Below, one piece after another: positions 60,285 to 64,000 of a stretch of 64,000 nt of DNA. Within the stretch, counting starts at the first letter, position 1; each line of letters begins with the position of its first letter. The translations under genes and the position numbers were made by a program. Below the pieces are notes generated by a model. It was not told the origin of the DNA, ran no database searches, and saw nothing but the letters and a program-made list of their open reading frames with translations. Source of the DNA: Nisaea acidiphila (GTDB taxonomy: Bacteria; Pseudomonadota; Alphaproteobacteria; Thalassobaculales; Thalassobaculaceae); NCBI RefSeq assembly GCF_024662015.1, contig NZ_CP102480.1, positions 964,501 through 1,028,500 of the forward strand. The letters run 5' to 3'.

Positions 60285-61310
60285 ATGACCAACCTGCTCA
60301 CCGAACTTCTCGCCGAAAAACCCTGGCTGCTGACCGACGGCGCCACCGGTACCAATCTCTTTGCGCGCGGCCTCCAGCATGGCGATGCTCCGGAACTCTG
60401 GAACCTCGAAGAGCCGGAAAAGATCCGCGCCCATTACCGGGATTTCATCGAAGCGGGCAGCGACATCGTGCTGACCAATACATTCGGCGGAACGGCGAAC
60501 AGGCTGAAGCTGCACAAGGCAGAGGACAAGGTCTACGAGATCAACAAGGCCGCTGCCGAACTGCTGGCCGCCGAGATCGCGGAGAGCGGGCGGAAGATCG
60601 TCAATGCCGGCAGCGTCGGCCCGACCGGCGACCTCTACGTGCCGCTCGGCCCGCTCACCGTCGAGGACGGGAAGAATGCGTTCGCGGCGCAGATGCGCGG
60701 GCTCAAGGATGGCGGCGCCGATGTTGCCTGGATCGAGACCATCTCCTCGGAAGAGGAACTGACGGCGGCGCTGGACGCGGCGGACGAGGTCGGTCTGCCG
60801 GCGGTCTGTACGCTCTCCTTCGACACCAACGGCCGCACCATGATGGGCCTGACGCCGCAGCGGCTGGTCGAGCTGGTGCATGCCCGCCCGGTCCGTCCGG
60901 TCGCTTTCGGCGGCAATTGCGGTACCGGCGCCTCCGACCTGCTGGTCGGACTGCTCAGCATCGCGGAGAAGCTTGAGAACGGCGACGTTCTGATCGCCAA
61001 GGCCAATTGCGGCATCCCCGTCTTCGAAGAGGGCGAGGTCCGCTATACCGGCACGCCGGAGCTGATGCAGGCCTGTGCCCGTCTCGCGGTCAATCTCGGA
61101 GCCCGGATCATCGGTGGCTGCTGCGGCACCACGCCGGCGCATATCCGCGCCATGCGGGACGCCCTCGACGCCCATACCAAGGGCGATGCGCCGGACATGC
61201 CCGGCATCATCGCCGCCTGCGGGACGCTCACCGGCTCGACAGCGGAGCTTCTCGGCGGCGGAGAGGGCAAAGAATCCACTCGGCAGCGCCGGGGCCGGAG
61301 ACGGAATTGA
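60285..61310 (+). CDS. bmt: Homocysteine S-methyltransferase, betaine type
   Basis: A 341-residue enzyme that methylates homocysteine to methionine, by homology with a betaine as donor. LLTDGATGTNLFARGL at the N-terminus and the three zinc Cys in FGGNCGTGAS (about residue 208) and IGGCCGTTPAHI (about 278-279) are visible. The C-terminal Arg-rich tail is not conserved. A longer reading from upstream ATGs is not supported. Together with the SAM-II riboswitch and cysH downstream it forms a sulfur/methionine block. Confidence 0.88.
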   Translation: MTNLLTELLAEKPWLLTDGATGTNLFARGLQHGDAPELWNLEEPEKIRAHYRDFIEAGSDIVLTNTFGGTANRLKLHKAEDKVYEINKAAAELLAAEIAESGRKIVNAGSVGPTGDLYVPLGPLTVEDGKNAFAAQMRGLKDGGADVAWIETISSEEELTAALDAADEVGLPAVCTLSFDTNGRTMMGLTPQRLVELVHARPVRPVAFGGNCGTGASDLLVGLLSIAEKLENGDVLIAKANCGIPVFEEGEVRYTGTPELMQACARLAVNLGARIIGGCCGTTPAHIRAMRDALDAHTKGDAPDMPGIIAACGTLTGSTAELLGGGEGKESTRQRRGRRRN

Positions 61311-61371
61311 TCCGCCGGACGCCGATCCGGGAACGGTTCGGTTTATTTGACTTTCCAGCCATTTCAACACG

Positions 61372-61400
61372 TTGACCCTGCAAATCCCGATCCCTACCTT
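61372..61400 (+). promoter_or_regulatory. Sigma-70 type promoter ahead of the SAM-II element
   Basis: TTGACC (61372-61377), a 17-bp spacer, TACCTT (61395-61400). Start of transcription would fall near 61407, so the riboswitch would sit at the very 5' end of the cysH message. The match and spacing are good, but promoter calls by eye are uncertain. Confidence 0.55.
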
Positions 61401-61423
61401 CAGCATCGGAAGGGATGACCTTT

Positions 61424-61474
61424 CCCGCGGGATTTGACAGGGCAGCTTGCATCCGCGTCACCAACTGCTAAAGC
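61424..61474 (+). promoter_or_regulatory. SAM-II riboswitch
   Basis: A classic H-type pseudoknot. P1: CGCGG (61426-61430) pairs with CCGCG (61453-61457). The loop starts with the conserved GATTTG (61431-61436) and contains GCAGcTTG (61442-61449), which pairs, with one bulged C, with CAACTGC (61462-61468) to form P2. The conserved GCTAAA (61467-61472) ends the element. GAUUUG, the GCUUGCA box and GCUAAA are the invariant parts of the SAM-II aptamer as I recall it. SAM binding should lower expression of the downstream cysH, 165 bp away. Confidence 0.85.
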
Positions 61475-61638
61475 GCCACGGGTGCGTTCCCGTGGGCCCG
61501 AACCGACTGGCGGGCATGCCGCGCGAGGCGCGGTCTTGCATCACCTCGACGATGGACGAGGCGGACGAAAGTCCGTCAACGGGCGAGCCTGCCCGGTCGC
61601 CGGGGACCGCCGCCTAATGCGAAGAGGGTGAACCGAGC
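61475..61638 (+). promoter_or_regulatory. Long structured leader between SAM-II element and cysH
   Basis: A chain of hairpins: CCACGGG/CCCGTGG (61476-61495), CCGCGC-GAG-GCGCGG (61519-61533), CCTCG/CGAGG (61544-61561), CGGAC-GAAA-GTCCG (61562-61575), CGGGC/GCCCG (61580-61595), GGTC/GACC (61595-61608). It ends in the cysH ribosome binding region GAAGAGGG, which is overlapped by a five-codon frame ATG...TGA (61618-61632). No known RNA family is recognised in it; it may be the expression platform of the riboswitch. Confidence 0.5.
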
Positions 61639-62433
61639 ATGACGCAAGCAATCGAGCAGGCACATTCCAGCGGGCGGGACCGTGCTTATACATCCCGCTC
61701 CGTGCAGGAGATCGAGACGGAGGCGCTGCATCGCCGTCTCGTCGAAGAATACGCGGATCTGGACGAGGTCGCCTTGCTGCGCGCCCTCACCCGGGAGGAG
61801 TTTCCGGGGCGCAGCGCCGTTATTGCCTCCTTCGGCACGGAATCGGCCGTCCTTCTGGATCTGGTCGCCTCGGTGGACCGGTCGACGCCCGTGATCTTCA
61901 TCGATACCGGCAAACATTTCGCCGAAACCCTCGCCTATCGCGACGAGCTGGTTTCCCGCCTCGGCCTGACCGATGTACGCAACGCAACGCCGTCGACCGC
62001 GCTGATCAAACGGCAGGACCGGGACGGCACGCTCTGGCAGAGCGATCCCGATGCCTGCTGCCATCTGCGCAAGGTTATCCCCCTGCAGCAGGCGATCACT
62101 CCTTTCGGACTCATCATTACCGGCCGCAAACGCGCCCACGGCGGGCTGCGAGCGGAAATCGATCCGATCGAGCTGTTCGGAGGACGCATCCGGGTCAATC
62201 CGCTCGCGGATTGGGACGAGGCGCGGATCGACGCGGAATTCACCGTGCGCGATCTTCCGCGCCATCCGCTCCAGGCCTCGGGCTACCGCTCCATCGGCTG
62301 CGCGCCCTGCACGGATCCGGTTTCCGCCGGCGCGTCCCAACGATCGGGCCGCTGGTCGAACCGCGCTAAGACCGAGTGTGGCATCCATTTCGACAAGAAC
62401 GGCACGGTCCGCCGCGATCAGGCAGCGGCCTAG
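61639..62433 (+). CDS. cysH: Adenylylsulfate (APS)/PAPS reductase
   Basis: Reduces activated sulfate to sulfite with thioredoxin or glutathione. A 264-residue protein with VIASFGTESAVLLDLVA (PP-loop variant), FIDTGKHFAETL, the [4Fe-4S] Cys pairs in DACCHLRK (about residues 139-140) and GCAPCTDP (about 221-224), and the catalytic Cys in TECGIHF near the C-terminus. The Cys-Cys/Cys-x2-Cys set marks the APS-type reductase with an iron-sulfur cluster. Preceded by a SAM-II riboswitch. No other cys gene is in the window. Confidence 0.94.
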   Translation: MTQAIEQAHSSGRDRAYTSRSVQEIETEALHRRLVEEYADLDEVALLRALTREEFPGRSAVIASFGTESAVLLDLVASVDRSTPVIFIDTGKHFAETLAYRDELVSRLGLTDVRNATPSTALIKRQDRDGTLWQSDPDACCHLRKVIPLQQAITPFGLIITGRKRAHGGLRAEIDPIELFGGRIRVNPLADWDEARIDAEFTVRDLPRHPLQASGYRSIGCAPCTDPVSAGASQRSGRWSNRAKTECGIHFDKNGTVRRDQAAA

Positions 62434-62622
62434 CCGCAACCCACCCACAGAGCCTTGCACGGGCGGGACCGATCGCCGCGCCCGGCAGGGAAAGATTGAA
62501 CCAGAAGGCCGCCGGGGCTAGAAAACGGCGGTCAATGGCCCGGCGAGGCCATCGACATCAACAACCGCCCCCGAGCGGGCGGTGCCGGCCCCGTCCGGCC
62601 CTCTCAACAGGAGAGCAGGTAA
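62434..62622 (+). other. Spacer between cysH and fpr with hairpins
   Basis: 189 bp without a gene. Two clear hairpins stand close to the fpr ribosome binding site: ACCGCCC/GGGCGGT (62564-62583) and GCCGG/CCGGC (62584-62599). An additional CGGGCG...CGCCCG pairing lies near the left end. They may end the cysH message or shape the fpr leader; neither has a T-run. Confidence 0.4.
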
Positions 62623-63465
62623 GTGAACATGATGGATAGTCACGCCAAGACCGCAGAAAGCGCGCAAGAACGAGGCACTGGTGGGTTCCCGGTTCCGGAC
62701 GGCGTGTTCGCCGAGACCGTGACAGAAGTGCAGCATTATACGGACCGCTTGTTCCGCTTCCGCATGACGCGCCCTCAGAGCTTCCGCTTCCGCTCCGGCG
62801 AGTTCGTGATGATCGGCCTGCCGAACGCCGAGAAGCCGGTCTACCGCGCCTATTCCATCGCCAGCCCGTCCTGGGACGAGGAGCTCGAATTCTTCTCCAT
62901 CAAAGTGCCGGACGGCCCGCTGACCGAGCACCTGCAGAAGGTTCAACCTGGCGACACCATATTGATGCGCAAGAAGCCGACAGGCACGCTGGTCAACGAT
63001 GCCCTGCTTCCCGGCAAGCGCCTCTACATGTTCTCCACCGGCACCGGCATCGCGCCTTTCGCCTCCGTGATCCGCGATCCCGAGACCTACGAGAAATTTG
63101 AGGAGCTGATCCTTACCCATACCTGCCGCCAGGTCGACGAACTGACCTACGGCAAGGAACTCGTCGCGTCTCTGAAGCAGGACGCGGTGTTCGGCGAACT
63201 GGCCGGCCCGCAACTTACCCTCTATTCGACCACGACGCGCGAAGAGAGCGAGCAAATGGGACGTATCACCGATCTCATGGAGAGCGGGAAGCTCTACCAG
63301 GATCTCGGCGTTCCGCCGCTCAATCCCGACACCGACCGGGTGATGATCTGCGGTTCCATGGCGATGCTGAAAGACGTCAAGGAACTCTGCGAGAAAGCCG
63401 GTCTGAACGAGGGCGCGAACAACAATCCCGCCGAATTTGTCGTCGAGCGCGCTTTCGTCGGGTGA
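62623..63465 (+). CDS. fpr: Ferredoxin-NADP+ reductase
   Basis: A 280-residue flavoenzyme that moves electrons between NADPH and ferredoxin or flavodoxin. FAD-binding RAYSIASPSWDEELEFF (about 85-101), FSTGTGIAPFASVI (NADP loop, about 137-150), MICGSMAMLKDVKELCE and the C-terminal aromatic ending VVERAFVG are typical. The start may be GTG 62623 or the ATGs at 62629/62632; AGGAGAG lies eight bases ahead of the GTG. Sits behind cysH, whose reductive pathway needs low-potential electrons at sulfite reduction. Confidence 0.94.
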   Translation: MNMMDSHAKTAESAQERGTGGFPVPDGVFAETVTEVQHYTDRLFRFRMTRPQSFRFRSGEFVMIGLPNAEKPVYRAYSIASPSWDEELEFFSIKVPDGPLTEHLQKVQPGDTILMRKKPTGTLVNDALLPGKRLYMFSTGTGIAPFASVIRDPETYEKFEELILTHTCRQVDELTYGKELVASLKQDAVFGELAGPQLTLYSTTTREESEQMGRITDLMESGKLYQDLGVPPLNPDTDRVMICGSMAMLKDVKELCEKAGLNEGANNNPAEFVVERAFVG

Positions 63466-63667
63466 ATTCACGCGCAGCAATCGGCGCCGGTTAAGCCGGC
63501 ATTAAGAATCCTCCTGTATTTTCCTCAAATACCCGCTAAGCTGACGCATACGTTTCGGTGTCAGGACGGCGGGTAAGGAAATGAGCGTCCATGGAGTCAG
63601 CTTGCCCGCTCGGGCCAAGCGTCGCACAAGATGGAGCATATCGGCCGAGTACGGCCTTCGGAGGAGC

Positions 63668-64000
63668 ATGATGGCGTCGCAGCAAGGACTGTGGACATCG
63701 GGCGCCCCAGGCGCGCCGGCTTCAGGAGAGACCGAATCCGACACCGATGCGCTCGTCTTCGTGGACGACCTTCCTGGCGTCGACGAAGACGAGAGTGTCG
63801 CGGCTCAACTCCCCTGGCGCGTTCTGATCGTCGACGATGACGAGGCCGTCCACCAATCGACCATCTTTGCCTTGGGCGGGGAAACGGTGCTCGGCCGGCC
63901 CCTGCATTTTCATCAGGCCTATTCCGGAGTGGACGCGTTCGACGTGCTCCTCAGCTGCGACGGTTTTGCACTTGTCCTGCTCGATATCGTGATGGAGACG
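63668..64000 (+). CDS. Response regulator with receiver domain, DUF3369-type (runs off the right edge)
   Basis: The first 111 codons of a larger protein. After an acidic, low-complexity N-terminus a receiver domain begins at about residue 50: WRVLIVDDDEAVHQSTIFAL with the acidic pair, then LVLLDIVMET ending in the expected phospho-Asp (about residue 107). The lead-in and HFHQAYSGVDAFDVLL resemble response regulators that continue into DUF3369 and HD-GYP or GGDEF domains, which would be for c-di-GMP turnover; that part is outside the window. GGAGGAG (63660-63666) stands just ahead of the two ATGs at 63668 and 63671; the second has better spacing. The 202 bp between fpr and this gene show no other gene. 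Confidence 0.8.
   Translation, partial: MMASQQGLWTSGAPGAPASGETESDTDALVFVDDLPGVDEDESVAAQLPWRVLIVDDDEAVHQSTIFALGGETVLGRPLHFHQAYSGVDAFDVLLSCDGFALVLLDIVMET

Noticed and set aside
61475-61638. RNase P RNA or cobalamin riboswitch in the cysH leader
   Set aside because: The GGACGAAAGTCC hairpin recalls part of RNase P RNA, but the other conserved blocks are missing, and no cobalamin box (AGCCnGGAGACCTGCC type) is present.

Overview
The window is gene-dense, GC-rich DNA with all the hallmarks of an alphaproteobacterial chromosome, most likely a marine or environmental member of the Rhodospirillales. I infer this from the RNase E with an acidic insertion in its S1 domain, two GTTC-N7-GTTC LexA boxes, a SAM-II type riboswitch, a COQ9 homologue, a GTG-started ribosomal protein S21, TRAP transport, and the overall gene style. 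No rRNA, tRNA, CRISPR array, phage or autonomous insertion sequence is visible. About 60 protein genes are supported; two are cut by the window edges (rne at the left, a response regulator at the right).

Layout. 1-6.1 kb: RNase E (partial), a cell-wall amidase, a class A penicillin-binding protein and prfB with an intact programmed +1 frameshift. 6.1-12.3 kb: a palindromic repeat, a spermidine-synthase-like protein, phosphatidylserine synthesis (pssA, psd), a LysM protein, a LOG-family nucleotidase, isocitrate dehydrogenase with a clear terminator, and a small conserved protein. 12.3-19.9 kb: an operon of a GntR regulator, a three-part TRAP transporter and a DUF3604 protein, with twin palindromic operators ahead of gntR; then a TauE-type permease and a VOC protein. 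19.9-27.6 kb: a TetR regulator and the SOS mutagenesis genes imuA, imuB and dnaE2, with a PilZ-domain membrane protein between imuA and imuB and a LexA box ahead of both imuA and imuB. 27.6-35 kb: a second copy of the palindromic repeat, argC, a LysR/EamA pair, and a two-gene unit coding for a catalase-like/LodA-like quinoprotein fusion and its LodB-like flavoprotein.

35-41.6 kb: a peptide/opine-type ABC importer with a fused double ATPase, then a CDF metal exporter and MerR regulator sharing a textbook 19-bp-spacer MerR promoter. 41.6-51.8 kb: small or poorly known genes (DUF1028, DUF1835, a Rossmann-type protein), a LysR/metallo-hydrolase pair, D-cysteine desulfhydrase, oligoendopeptidase F and an acyl-CoA synthetase. 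51.8-59.4 kb: purEK, a class III aminotransferase, YdcH, TIGR02444, DUF2848, an amidase, COQ9, peptide deformylase and rpsU. 59.4-64 kb: an AIM24-type protein and a sulfur/methionine block: homocysteine methyltransferase, then a promoter, a SAM-II riboswitch and cysH, followed by ferredoxin-NADP reductase and the start of a DUF3369-type response regulator.

The three most notable systems are: (1) the catalase-like domain fused to a CTQ-type amino-acid oxidase with its maturation flavoprotein; (2) the SOS mutasome locus carrying a c-di-GMP receptor-like gene; (3) a SAM-II riboswitch that appears to control sulfate assimilation (cysH) rather than a usual met gene.
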